Source: Megalobrama amblycephala
Taxonomy: Eukaryota; Chordata; Actinopteri; Cypriniformes; Xenocyprididae
Direction of reading: 5' to 3'
DNA: 64,000 bases
Assembly: GCF_018812025.1 (NCBI RefSeq)
Contig: NC_063045.1
Coordinates: forward strand, 59,114,883 to 59,178,882
Each line of letters starts with the position of its first letter. The first letter of the stretch is position 1. Both the position numbers and the translations under genes were made by a program. The notes under the pieces were generated by a model. The model did not search any database. It was given only the letters and a program-made list of their open reading frames with translations, and had not been told where the DNA came from. Below, piece by piece: positions 22,526 to 64,000 of this stretch.

Positions 22526-25500
22526 ATGATTAAAGCTCTTTTTAAAGCTTTTGAGGTCAGGTGGAAATCATACAGGCACAGATTTGTCCCCTGGATAGCT
22601 ATAAATCTGCAGAAAAACGAGAGGTATCGTTCAGTTCGTTCTCTACTTCAGGTTTGCTCAACAATAGCCTTGTTCACAATCAGCTCGTGTTTGTTTTCCC
22701 AGAACTCTTCGTCAGGTGAAGGATCGATCCCAAGACAAGTTAATTCAAGATGAGGAGGTGTTCGAATCTCTCGTGTGTTTATTCACTGAACTACTGAAAA
22801 ATGATCCGAAGAATCAAAGTGAACTGCTCCGGTTACTCCCTAAATCTAAACAGAATATTTACACTAATGTGGAGAATAAAACGCATGCTTCAACTACAGT
22901 AATGTTGAATAATCTGGGCTTCGTGATCGAGCGGAAGCGGAGCTCACTACAGCTCGCGGGAACCGGAGTGTTTGTTGACGCGAGGACGCGCGCCTAAAGG
23001 AAGTATCGTAGCGATGTATCCAGGTACTCTTTATGACGTCATCTTATATAAATAATAATTTTTGATTTATTTATTGAGTGAAAAATGAAAGACACGATAT
23101 TTGAAACACCAAACAGAATGACGACATTACTTTTTTTTTTTTGTTGTTGTTTTACATTTTTGAACAGAGAAAATTTTTAAACAATAGATGTGTATGTTTT
23201 TTGGCGGTAGACACATTTATATTAATAATATTTTTGATTTCATACGCAGTTTGAAATCGCTGGTGTCTGTGACGTCACAAACTACCTTGTAACCAATCAC
23301 ATCAACTTGCGGGCGGGCTTTAGCATATCATTAACAGCGAACTAACAGAGAAGCCAGGTTATACCGTATATTTTTCTGTTGACATGTAAAATCGTGTAGA
23401 TTTAGAAATATAGCGGGTGTATGATGTATATTACGATGTTATGATGAACTATATTCCTTTCTCCACTGACGTTCTGAGTTGTTAAAGCGTTTCTAAAGAT
23501 ACTGATTGTTAGAAGGCAGCTGTCTCTCTGAGATGGCGAATGGGAACATGGTTTGTGTAACATTAGCAACACATTATTAGCTGTTTGATAACATAGTCAA
23601 GCAAAATGCTAATCATAATAATTACCATTATGTGCCCGATGTTGTAAAAAGCGATACCATTGTGCAGCGTTTACCTCAGTAAGTTGACCGAGTGGATCTC
23701 TGAGCTGGCGCGAGTGAGTGGAGGCGGGGCTAATTTGCATATTAATTGATCCTCGTATATTAAATGAGGCAAGGGTGTGGAGTTACATTCAAGATATTTT
23801 AAAGGGTTAGTTCACCCAAAAATGAAAGTAATGTCATTTATTACTCACCCTCATGCCGTTCCACACCCGTAAGACCTTCGTTCATCTTCAGAACACAAAT
23901 TAAGATATTTTAGTTGAAATCCGATGGCTCAATGAGGCCTCCATAGCCAGCAATGACATTTCCTCTCTCAAGATCCATAAAGATACTTAAAAACATATTT
24001 AAATCAGTTCATGTGAGTACAGTGGTTCAATATTAATATTATAAAGCGACGAGAATATTTTTGGTGCGCCAAAAAAACAAAATAATGACTTATATAGTGA
24101 TGACTGATTTCAAAACACTGCTTCAGGAAGATTCGGAGCATAATGAATCTGCGTGTCGAATCTGCTGTTCGGAGCGCCAAAGTCACGTGATTTCAGCAGT
24201 TTGGCGGTTTGACACGCGATCTGAATCATGATTCGATACACTGATTCATTTGTGCTCCGACGCTTCCTGAAGCAGTGTTTTGAAATCGGCCATCACTAAA
24301 TAAGTCGTTATTTTGTTTTTTTGGTGCACCAAAAATATTCTCGTCGCTTTATAATATTAATATTGAACCACTGTACTCACATGAACTGATTTAAATATGT
24401 TTTTAGTACATTAATGGATCTTGAGAGAGGAAATGTCATTGCTGGCTATGAAGGTTTCACTGAGCCATCGGATTTCAACAAAAATATCTTAATTTGTGTT
24501 CCGAAGATTAATGAAGGTCTTACGGGTGTGGAACGGCATGAGGGTGAGTAATTAATGACATTATTTTCATTTTTGGGTGAACTAACCCTTTAAGGCATGA
24601 AGAATTATTTATTCACAGGGAAAAACAAATACCCATGTCATTTTGGTGATCAAAGATGAGTTTTAAGGGATAAAATTATTGACTACAGGAGGACTTTAAG
24701 ATCAGATAAGATATTAATGTGGGTTACATTCATCTGTCTGTCTGTTGCATATGCAATTCTTCATAAGAGTTATGTTTGTTTTGATGTTCTTCTTTCACAG
24801 GAACCATCTATCAAGCAGATGAGCCGATCTTTTTTCAGTCAATCAAAAATCCATTTGTATTTAGATGCATAGATGGCATTTTGATTGATGGAAATGACAA
24901 AGCCTTGTCCAAGATAGTGTACCGGTGAGCATCATCATCATCATCATTATTCTGCTAGCTTAAAGGGGTCCTATTCTGCTTTTTTACACATTCATCTTTC
25001 TTTAGTGTGTAATGTTGCTGTTTGAGCATGAAAAAGGGAGTTATTCAGTGTCTGAACTCCCCGAAACGCCTCCATTGTAGTCTTGAGTTTTCTTCCGGGA
25101 ACGAACACGTCACAATATTCCTCATTTAAATAATTTATGCAGAATAAAGGGGCGGGGCCTGGTTGAGTTAGTTAGTAGTGTGTTGAAACTGGCGGTTATG
25201 GTAAGGGGCGGGACATTTCCCAAACACACCGAAGCACTTGACCAATCACAACACACTGCTCCAGCGACCAATCAGAGCACATTGTGCTTTTCAGAAGGAG
25301 GGGCTTCATAGAGACAGGAACTAAACAAATCGTTACTGACAGACTGGGAAGAGAGGAGCTGCAACAATGGAGAATATGAGGAAAATAATGAACATTCAAG
25401 CATGAAAACCTGTTCTAGTAGAGCCCAAAAACAACATCAAGACTGAAAAAGGGCATAATAGATCCTCTTTAATGCTTTCACAGTGCATTATGAAGCATAA

Positions 25501-25990
25501 ATCAAATGTGTTGACTGAAAACAGGTCGTGTAGTGGGCGGGACAGAGTGGGTCCCTTCGGTTTGAGTGACAGCTCCTGGTTGACGCCTCGTCCTGTGAAT
25601 CCTCTCGCAGTGGGACAGTATGTCAACAACTGCTCTAATGGTCAGTCAGGTTCTACAATTAAAAGTTTCACTGTCCACAGTTATATCTTTGTGAATAATC
25701 TGTCTCGTTTCCACAGAGAAAGCTGCGAATGTCTGCTATCAGGAGTTTGACGTGCCGGATGGATTTCCTCTTGAGCTCCGTCAATACCTGCCTAATGTTA
25801 ATTACAGAGCTGATACTCAAAGGCAAGATGATAGATAACATGTGCTGCTGTTATTAGGACATCCTGACATTTTCTTAATTTAATCTTGCTTTCTGTTTTC
25901 AGACCTTTGCGCTGTGTTGTTCTTGTGTCACTACGAGATATTAATCAAGGTGAAGAACTGTTCTCCAACTACTACACAATTGTGCATTAA
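22526..25990 (+). CDS. setd9: SET domain-containing protein 9 (6 exons; apparent frameshift in exon 2)
   Basis: Predicted SET-domain protein, a putative lysine methyltransferase whose substrate is not established. Exons are 22526-22623, 22703-23023, 24801-24924, 25525-25640, 25717-25822 and 25903-25990. The protein would be about 283 residues (human about 299). Conserved pieces read in order: RHRFVPWIAINL, RTLR, LAGTGVFV, PKGSIVAMYPG, EPIFFQSIKNPFVFRC, IDGNDKALSKIVYR, LAVGQYVNNCSN (SET core), YQEFDVP, then RDINQGEELFSNYYTIV at the C-terminus. The start at 22526 rather than 22517 fits the length of the mammalian N-terminus. Exon 2 has one base too many between GVFV and PKGS (about 22973-22994), which would end translation at 22995-22997; it may be a sequence error or a real lesion. 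Intron 5 has a GC donor (AG|GCAAGA). All other junctions are GT-AG and keep phase. Confidence 0.9.
23024..23798. other. setd9 intron 2, left part
   Basis: No exon recognised. Around 23265-23345 and 23690-23750 it holds GC-rich phrases typical of dispersed fish repeats (GTGACGTCACAAAC, GGCGGGGCTAATTTGCATAT). A run of T lies at 23132-23142. Confidence 0.4.
23799..24593. mobile_element. long foldback element bounded by TTAA (copy 3)
   Basis: TTAAAGGGTTAGTTCACCC to GGGTGAACTAACCCTTTAA, 795 bp, almost wholly self-complementary, with TTAA at both ends. It is the best-preserved member of the family in the window and lies in setd9 intron 2. Without protein-coding capacity it must have moved, if by transposition, with enzyme supplied elsewhere. 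Confidence 0.88.
24960..25472. mobile_element. inverted-repeat element bounded by TTAA, GGGGTCCTATT type
   Basis: Begins TTAAAGGGGTCCTATTCTGC and ends GGGCATAATAGATCCTCTTTAA, short imperfect inverted termini with TTAA at each end. Body phrases (AACGCCTCCATTGTAG, GGGGCGGGGCCTGGTTGAG) recur at 32386-32988. It lies in setd9 intron 3. Confidence 0.75.
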
Positions 25991-26109
25991 ATTTTTTTTT
26001 TTTTTAAGTTTGTGTGTGTTTGTTATGTAAAACCTAAAATATTTAATGCTTTTTTAAAGCAAAAGTGAGTGTAAAAATAACCAAAAATTTGGCAACATTA
26101 ATGCATTAG

Positions 26110-26918
26110 TTAAAGGCACAATATGTAAGATTTTTGGATTAAAATATCCAAAAACCACTAGAAAAGTGTTATATATTTTTTTGACTTGTGTACTTATATT
26201 ATCCTAGATGTTTCCAAGAATGTTTAAATCCAGAGAAATAACCAATTTTAATGCCTATCAATGACATCATACCCACGTGATCCTCGATTTCCGGTTTTAT
26301 TTTGTAGAAACCATGGAAACACCAAAGATGCTTTAATATATTATGTTTTATTAGACAGGTGAGCAACTCTTTGGATACATTCATCGACAGAAAACTAATG
26401 TTATATAGCTCAACACAGTAAGTCTTATTGTTTAAATCTCGTTTTCTTGATTTACCGCGAGTACCATGTTTTACCATGACTAATATCGATCTAGTTTTCT
26501 GCAGTGTGCAACAAGTGTCTCATAGCAGTCACCGAGTGAACACAGAGTTGCACTATAACAGCTTTCAACACACAGCTGTATCTAATATGATAAACAGCGC
26601 TGCGTTTACCCCACATATGCTTGAGTGGAAGAAGTGGAAGCGGCATAAAAGCTCGCGCTCGTCTATAATTAGCAATCGCTCCAGCGGCCTTGTTCCGCTC
26701 CAGTACCCTTCTTCATACTACAGTAATGTTAATAAATCTTTAATACATTAGCTCATCCATGAAGATGATTTCTGCCCGAGACGCACAGATTCAGATTCTT
26801 TTCCACCGGCTGTAGACGTGAAGACAACATCTACCATGATTCAGTGGCGTCATCAAGCTACGCCTTTGTTTTGAATAAGTGACCTCTAGTGGTGAAAAAC
26901 TACATATTGTGCCTTTAA
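26110..26918. mobile_element. inverted-repeat element bounded by TTAA, GGCACAATATG type
   Basis: TTAAAGGCACAATATGTAAG to ACATATTGTGCCTTTAA, 809 bp. The inner CCACTAGAAAAGTG and GACCTCTAGTGG segments also pair. It lies just downstream of the setd9 stop codon and contains no convincing gene. Confidence 0.8.
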
Positions 26919-27084
26919 CATGAACCAACTACAGTATAACCAATATATTTTTACAGTGTTTATTAACCTTTGTTAATGTTAATTAATAAAAATGTTCATA
27001 GTGCATTAACTGTTAACAGACACAACTTTTGATCATAAAAATGCATTAGTAAATGTTCCAACTAATTAATGTAGTTAACTAATG

Positions 27085-27806
27085 TTAAAGGGTTAGTTCA
27101 CCCAAAAATGAAAATTCTGTCATTAATTACTCACCCTCATGCCGTTCCACACCCATAAGACCTTCGTTCATCTTCAGAACACAAATTAAGATATTTTTGT
27201 TGAAATCTGATGGCTCCGTGAGGCCTTCATAGCCAGCAATGACATTTCCTCTCTCAAGATCCATTAATGTACTAAAAACATATTTAAATCAGTTCATGTG
27301 AGTACAGTGGTTCAATATTAATATTATAAAGCAACGAAAATATTTTTGGTGCGCCAAAAAAACAAAATAACGACTTATATAGTGATGGCCGATTTCAAAA
27401 CACTGCTTCAGAAAGCTTCGGAGCATTATGAATCTTTTGTGTCAAATCAGCGGTTCGGAGCGGCAAAGTCACGTGATTTCAGCAGTTTGACACGCTCTGA
27501 ACCACTGATTCGATACAAAAGACTCATCACTATAGAAGTTGTTTTGTTTTTTTGGGGCACCAAAAATATTCTCGTGGCTTTATAATATTAATATTGAACC
27601 ACTGTACTCACATGAACTGATTTAAATATGTTTTTAGTACATTAATGGATCTTGCGAGAGGAAATGTCATTGCTGGCTATGGAGGCCTCACTGAGCCATC
27701 GGATTTCAACAAAAATATCTTAATTTGCGTTCCGAAGATTAACGAAGGTCTCACGGGTGTGGAACGGCATGAGGGAGAGTAATTTTTGGGTGAACTAAAC
27801 CTTTAA
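27085..27806. mobile_element. long foldback element bounded by TTAA (copy 4)
   Basis: Same family as 23799-24593, from TTAAAGGGTTAGTTCACCC to GGGTGAACTAAACCTTTAA. The arms are long inverted repeats with a small deletion on the right near 27780. It sits between the converging setd9 and mier3 genes. Confidence 0.85.
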
Positions 27807-28600
27807 CAAATGAAACCTTATTTTAAAGTTATTTTTCATGTTTAGTTTATAAAAAACATGAAGGAATTCGTATTAAAAAATTTGCACGACCAGGATTAGA
27901 AAGCAAGCAGGGCTGCTAATTTTTTAAAATCATGATATTATTAATAATAATAAAATTATATTAAAAAATAATAACAGGTCCGTTATTTCAAATTTCATAA
28001 TATTGTATTCTAGACAATTCAGTTATATGTTACCAAAAAAAAAAATATTCCCTGAAATCAATTCCAGGGCAATAATCTCCACTTTTATTAATGTTTTCAG
28101 AAGCAACTTGCAACACAAAACACTGTAAAAAATGAGAGCAATGACTTTCATATTGATATGAAACCAAGTTTCATAGGAATTTTTAATGTTAATACTTTCA
28201 TCTCGATGAAAGTGAAAATCTTTCAGTAAGTTCTGATGTCCTTTTGTGAAGAAAATCTCCTAGAGAGAAAACTAGTTTTCCTGAGATGTTCATTTACAAG
28301 AAACTACTTAAATGAAATACATCTGATACTTATAATATCCCTGCGGTTCCTCTTACCATAAAATCAGCTTTTGATGTCAGACATTAATGAAAACAAGTGA
28401 AAGTTAAACCAACATTTAGCATGTTCTTTTTTTCAAATACTTAAAACTATAACATATATTGTAGAAACTCCAATTTCCTCAGAGGTCTAAAATCAAAGTG
28501 ATTCACACAAATCAACCAAGGCAGCATCACGACGCAAATAACGGCATCAAATTTGAGCGTCACAAGTGAGGTACTTCCATAAACTCATCGACACGGTTAT
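27807..28600. other. intergenic DNA between setd9 and mier3 3' ends
   Basis: AT-rich, without exons or clear repeats that I can identify. Confidence 0.4.
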
Positions 28601-28614
28601 AATATCTCCAGAAC

Positions 28615-28620
28615 TTTATT
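28615..28620 (-). terminator. mier3: candidate mier3 polyadenylation signal
   Basis: TTTATT on the plus strand reads AATAAA on the minus strand, in AAATAAAGTTCTGG. It is about 2.4 kb downstream of the mier3 stop codon. The choice among several such motifs is an inference. Confidence 0.35.
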
Positions 28621-29950
28621 TCTGGAACGGTTTGCCAGTTAAGTACAACATAAAATACAAAATAAAAACCAACAGAACAAGAACAGTGTCTATGTACAAA
28701 CATTAAGAATGATAAAATTTCCTTTTCCAATATTAATTGCCATTTGATTGTCTATTTAACACTATAACTTTATTACATTGAAGTGTTGAAAAACCGAACT
28801 TGAACTAATAAGCTCTCCCCCCTTCAAAAGCATAAAAGTGAACGAAAACCAAATTTTATATTAAACAAAATAAAGCGCAAAACATTCCAAAGATAAAAGG
28901 GAAGGATTTTAAATGTACATTTTTTTCCCCCTGGAAGCAGACAACCATTACTACATTACAATTTCAATTTTATGCTATTACTTTTTTCTTTTTTTTTTTT
29001 ATACAAACTTTGGACATAAATTACTGCACCAACACAATTTCCTAAAGCTCTTTTCATTTCTTGGAGGGACAGGAGAAATGAATTGCACAACCTACAGGAC
29101 TGAATTGGAGAATATTGTATTTAAATTGATCAATACACATCCTTCAAGTATGTCAAGACAAAAAAAATATGGAGAATTCTGGCCGCAGATACAAGGAAAC
29201 ACAATTTTACAGACACAGCACAAGCCGTCCAAAAGAACACTGTCCTGGAAAACGTCACATCGACCATCCCGAAATCCTCCGTACGTCATTCAGAAGCGTT
29301 TTCCAGGTCGATTCAACATGCAAGTTTTGAATGAGGGTTAAGGCAACACTGCAAACCGGGCTTCTGCCTTAACCGCGAGACATTCTTGTCATCGTACGAG
29401 TTCAGTAAATCCCTAAGATGCGATAATACTGTACATTCAGCTAGCTCCGCTACTTCCCGTGAAGACGGCGGCGTCTGGTGAGGAGCGCGCTTTACTTCAC
29501 TCGTGTACAGAACGCTAACGCACTACACCCACTTGCAGTTGAGTGAATAAATAAATAAATAACTCTCTTCTTAAGCAAAATCTCTGATGAGGAAAAAATG
29601 TCAGTCAAACAAACGGTAAAGGAAGTCGAGAAGGCATTCTTGTGGCATACGCAGACTCAAAAGCACAGAATTTAAGTCTTCAAGTTCAAATCTGTTTGCC
29701 AAGGAAGAAAAAAAATGGTTTTCTGTACATATATTTACAAATTATTGCCATACGAGAGTCTGGAAACTGGGGGTGGGGGGAAGAAAAACTGGGGGTGGGG
29801 GACAAAAACGAACAAACCAAGTGCGAAATTATCCGTTTTAATCTGCAAGCAATTCTTGATGCATAGATAACGTCGGGTCAGCGCTTGCAGGCCTTTGCGA
29901 AGATCAGGTTGTTCTGAAGAAACGAACGCCGCACCAGGCAGTGAAAGCAG

Positions 29951-30001
<51 letters not shown>

Positions 30002-31013
30002 GAAATCATGTACAGCTTTGCATAATTGGTTACTGAAGGGAAAAGACGTAAAACCGCGGGTCGATTTGGTCCCCCGCGCTGAGAAGTTCGAGAGTATCCC
30101 TGCAAATGTTTTTTTTTTTTTCAATAAATAGCGCTCTTGAAATATCAAACAAATGCTCTTGTACACATTCGAGAACAAAAAAGGAAACAAAACGACATGT
30201 GCCAGTAATTTCACAACCATTTCGGGAAACAAAAACGCTCAATCGTGACCATAATGCAGTCCAGTGGTCTTCATTGCAATAAATACACCCAGCTGATCAA
30301 ACGCCGCCTGATAAAGCAAGATTACAAAAGGAACACTAATAAATATATGCAAAGAAGAAAAATGACACGCGTCGTAGCAGTGTTTTATAACACCTCTATA
30401 ATCATTTAGGACTGTATTTAGGGCCTATATATTCACTAAAACCACTTTAAATTGTTTGTTGGTTTGTTCAAAATAGCAGAAAATCTCCCAGGGCCGACCG
30501 GAACACATTCGGACGAACTTTTCCGGGTTTTTGTGCTGAGTGAAAAGGACACCAAAAAACAGAGCTGCTTCTTCACGGTGCAAAACGAAACAAAAAACAA
30601 GTGGTCGTAGAGTCAATGCCGTTCAGACGGCTGGATTCGTGAGCCGAGGCACCTGTAAACACTGATGGGAACCACAGAGGAAAGGCTGACCTGACCGGAA
30701 AAACTGTGATCGATCAGTTTTTTGATGCGACGACTCCTGTCACAAGTTCAGTTTTCCACAGTATTCGGACGTAGACACGTTTATGACACTTCCAAAAAAT
30801 TCAAGACTGGAAAATAAATGGCTGTATTAACTCTTGAGAAATCAAGATTCAGGTCTGTACAATTAGACATCACTGATGTCATAGTAAAAAAAAAAAAAAT
30901 CTGTACATATATATACACACACGTATATAATCGGAAAACAAAAGGAGGAATATCCCAGGAAGCGGCTATGTACACGTTTGATTGCAGGAAGTCCCGTGAG
31001 GTTTTGCGAGCCT
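28621..31013 (-). other. mier3: probable long 3' UTR of mier3
   Basis: Gene-side sequence directly after the mier3 stop codon. It has a more balanced base composition than the introns, lacks the dispersed elements common elsewhere in the window, and has no exon-like frame of its own. These points suggest a conserved 3' UTR of about 2.4 kb. A GAT microsatellite interrupts it at 29952. The boundary is uncertain. Confidence 0.4.
29952..29998. repeat. (GAT)n trinucleotide microsatellite
   Basis: About 15 GAT units. Frames through it translate as runs of Asp, His or Ser but have no gene context. It lies within the probable mier3 3' UTR. Confidence 0.95.
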
Positions 31014-45810
<14,797 letters not shown>

Positions 45811-45960
45811 CTTGGTACCTTTCGGCTACTAAACTGGCTTTACGACGGAGCCCGGATTGACGTTGCAAGCCAATCGCGATAGACCATTTCTGCAGGTTGT
45901 CTCTGATTGGCTGACGCGATTAAAACGCACAGAGAGCAGGGCACGGGATTTGCTGCTGGG

Positions 45961-47937
45961 AGCGAGTTGATTGACGTCGAAATACAGTATTTTAATGAGT
46001 TTCATTACCTGAGCATTCATTAGGATGTATTAAAATACTCATAAGTTGTGTTAAATGTATTTTTAAAAAATATTTCGGATGAACTGACATTCTTAGATTA
46101 TTTTAAATGCCTAGAAACATCTTCAAGAAGTGGCTGAAATTATTTTACTTCAATGAAAGATAAATTTAGTCGATTTGGAAGCAGATATTTAGGGGTATAT
46201 CTGTTTATTTTAATGGATATAGGTTTATAATCTTTATAATTCACATCATACATCTGTTTCATATTAATAGAGAAGATGGTGGCGCTAGTTGCATGTTAAA
46301 TAAGGTTTCTAAACTTATGCATCATGTCACAGTGTTGAAGACAAACTAGTGTGAGAGATTTACATCTTTTTTAAATGTCGTGAATGTAATATAAATTACA
46401 CAATTTCAATTTATGCTGCACATAAGTCACATTTTTATATCCTTATACATTTTTATATATATGGCACAACATACAGTGGATTTTATTTATCATACATGGA
46501 TCTTTTAATGGTAATTTAAATTAGGTCTCCTCTGAGTGAGTGAACTTTCACAGAGTGATTGCATAAGGAAATATACATTTTTTATATTATAAACTATATA
46601 TCTATTTTGTTATTTACTTCTCAACTTATGCATTTATGCTGTGTTTTTGTGGATATTTTGTAGTTTTTTTACCTATTTACTGCACAATTACTTAACCATG
46701 CCATAAATTGGGTTAAGAAAAACTGATTTCTAATGAAAAAATCACTTCAATGATGAACTTAATTAAATCTAAATTGTATTTGGACATTGCTCTATGTGTT
46801 AGGGATAGAATACTACCATCTACAGGTTTGTGGAAAAACTTTAGGAATTATAGTGACCACATTTATCCAATAGAGGTCAATAGGGACTCATTTCATTTTT
46901 CTTGATGCTTCAACTTCTCACAACTTTATGATATATTTTGTGAACATGCTTGTTCCATGTTGCCTTTGTGCTCTAGTATTAGTCCTGCATTTATGTATGG
47001 AAATTTTTCAGATTTTTGCCAGTTTTGTTGATTTTATTTGATTTTAATTTCTATAAAAATGTCCTCTGTTGCAGTCACACATGTGTGTGTGTGTGTGTGT
47101 GTGTGTATAATATAGAAAGTTCATTCCACTTTGTGTTTATGGCCAAGGACCAGACCTGTATTTAAATGTAGAAATTTTCAGATTTATGCCAGTTTTGTTG
47201 ATTTTATTTGCCAATTTCTATAAAAATGCCCTCTGTTGCAGTCACACATGTGTGTGTTTGTGTGTGTGCATGTGTGTGTGTATGAGATACAAAGTTCGTT
47301 CCACTTTGTGTTTATAGTCTAGGACCAGACCTTTATTTAAATGTAGAAATTTTCTGATTTATAATTTTTTTGACAAATGAAATAATAATAAAAAAATAAA
47401 CATTTTTTAATTTTCCCATTCATTAATTTTAAATGTGGGGTCAATCTGAGTTTTGTTGTTATAACAACCAAATCAAGCCCAGATTATTTGTGCATGTTTA
47501 AATAGATTATTTAGGAAAAGTCACATTTTCTCATGCCCCTGAGATGAAGGGAACACTTTAAAAATGAAGGAAACTGTCAGCAGGGTCAGATTGACCCCAA
47601 GGGCCCATTAAGGGTTAAACTAAATCCCTGAAAGCATAAAACGTCACTTTCTGCCGACGACACATCTGAAGCTTCACCTGTCAGGTCACCTGTACAGGTG
47701 AAACAAGATTGGGCAACACATAAACAAGAAAGTTGAGTTCTCATTTGTCAGAGAAGGCTTCACTCTGACAGCATGCACATCATTAAATCACACACAGGAG
47801 ATGCATGTTATCTCAACTGAGAGCAGAATTACCTCAACAAATATGCAATAATTCAGTGCACAATAGGAAATAAGGAGAAAAATCAGTATTGCAAGAATTC
47901 CCAACTTGGTTGACTTTCATCAGCGGATACTGCAGAA
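45961..47937. other. intergenic DNA between mier3 and the GRK gene
   Basis: AT-rich, with no exon recognised. It holds a 170-bp tandem repeat (46975-47370). From 47430 to 47620 GGGGTCAATCTGAG and CAGGGTCAGATTGACCCC form a loose inverted pair, possibly a short element. 47640-47937 precedes the GRK start codon and may include its promoter and 5' UTR; no TATA box stands out. Confidence 0.4.
46975..47370. repeat. ~170-bp tandem repeat, two copies plus a partial third
   Basis: GCCAGTTTTGTTGATTTTAT recurs at about 47018 and 47188, with CCTCTGTTGCAGTCACACAT following in each copy and TTCCACTTTGTGTTTAT closing each. A third truncated start appears near 47340. Each full copy includes a GT microsatellite (about 47085 and 47250). 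Confidence 0.8.
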
Positions 47938-63651
<15,714 letters not shown>

Positions 63652-64000
63652 CACAATATTCCAGGTCATTTTCAATTTAAAGTCATCAAACGGAAGTTGC
63701 AATAGCCTTTTCTTCCCTATTGTGGCGTATATCCAACTGAAAAGGCTCATGACATTCATTTAAGATTCTCAGATGGACTGTCAGTTTATTTCAAGCATTT
63801 TCCATTCAAAAACAAGTTTAAGAAAAATTTCGTCCTTTCACTTCAGTTCCAACAGAACAGCCATCTTTTAGAAGCTCCAAATGTTTGTAAACATGCATTG
63901 AATGAGGAACCAATTATTTAAAGGTAATTAAGTAGGCTATTTTAGGCATTGAGGTGTGTAGTATAAATACATTCCTAGACATCCTACATAAACCATGTTG
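63652..64000. other. GRK intron 15, right edge of window
   Basis: Non-coding, with no recognised feature. The final GRK exon or exons, encoding the C-terminal tail, must lie beyond 64000. Confidence 0.5.

Noticed and set aside
29735..30232. Poly-Ser, poly-His and poly-Asp frames
   Set aside because: Products of a GAT microsatellite in the probable mier3 3' UTR.

Overview
This is a stretch of a ray-finned fish chromosome, most likely from a cyprinid or close relative (inference from vertebrate exon-intron genes in AT-rich DNA crowded with inverted-repeat DNA transposons of the kind common in carps and zebrafish). Bacterial features such as operons, ribosome sites or CRISPR do not apply. Genes were read by joining exons by eye at splice sites, keeping reading phase, and comparing the protein with known vertebrate families.

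Layout: 0-2 kb is AT-rich DNA with a 240-280 bp tandem repeat and the possible 3' end of an unidentified plus-strand gene. A complete three-exon CC chemokine gene (CCL27/28-like) lies at 2.19-3.64 kb. From 6.8 to 11.2 kb is a 34-bp minisatellite, itself duplicated with its flank. pdxp (pyridoxal phosphate phosphatase, minus strand, two exons) spans 14.7-21.3 kb; its only intron holds a 21-bp minisatellite inside an inverted-repeat element. setd9 (SET domain, plus strand, six exons) lies at 22.5-26.0 kb, head to head with pdxp. mier3 (ELM2-SANT corepressor, minus strand, 13 coding exons) fills 31.0-45.8 kb, with a probable 3' UTR back to 28.6 kb, so it is tail to tail with setd9. A GRK4/5/6-subfamily receptor kinase (best guess grk4, plus strand) starts at 47.9 kb and runs off the right edge after 15 coding exons; its intron 8 holds a 3-kb, 22-bp minisatellite inside a transposon that carries a second nested transposon.

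The setd9-mier3 pair in convergent orientation matches, as I recall it, the arrangement in mammals. The genes do not form one pathway: immune signalling, vitamin B6 metabolism, a putative lysine methyltransferase, a histone-deacetylase-associated corepressor and receptor desensitisation.

I found no clearly new biological system. The most notable signals are three large minisatellites (about 9.5 kb in total) of which two, perhaps all three, grew inside inverted-repeat transposons; an apparent one-base frameshift in setd9 exon 2; a GC-AG intron in setd9; a series of long foldback elements bounded by TTAA; and several hAT-like insertions with intact 8-bp target duplications.
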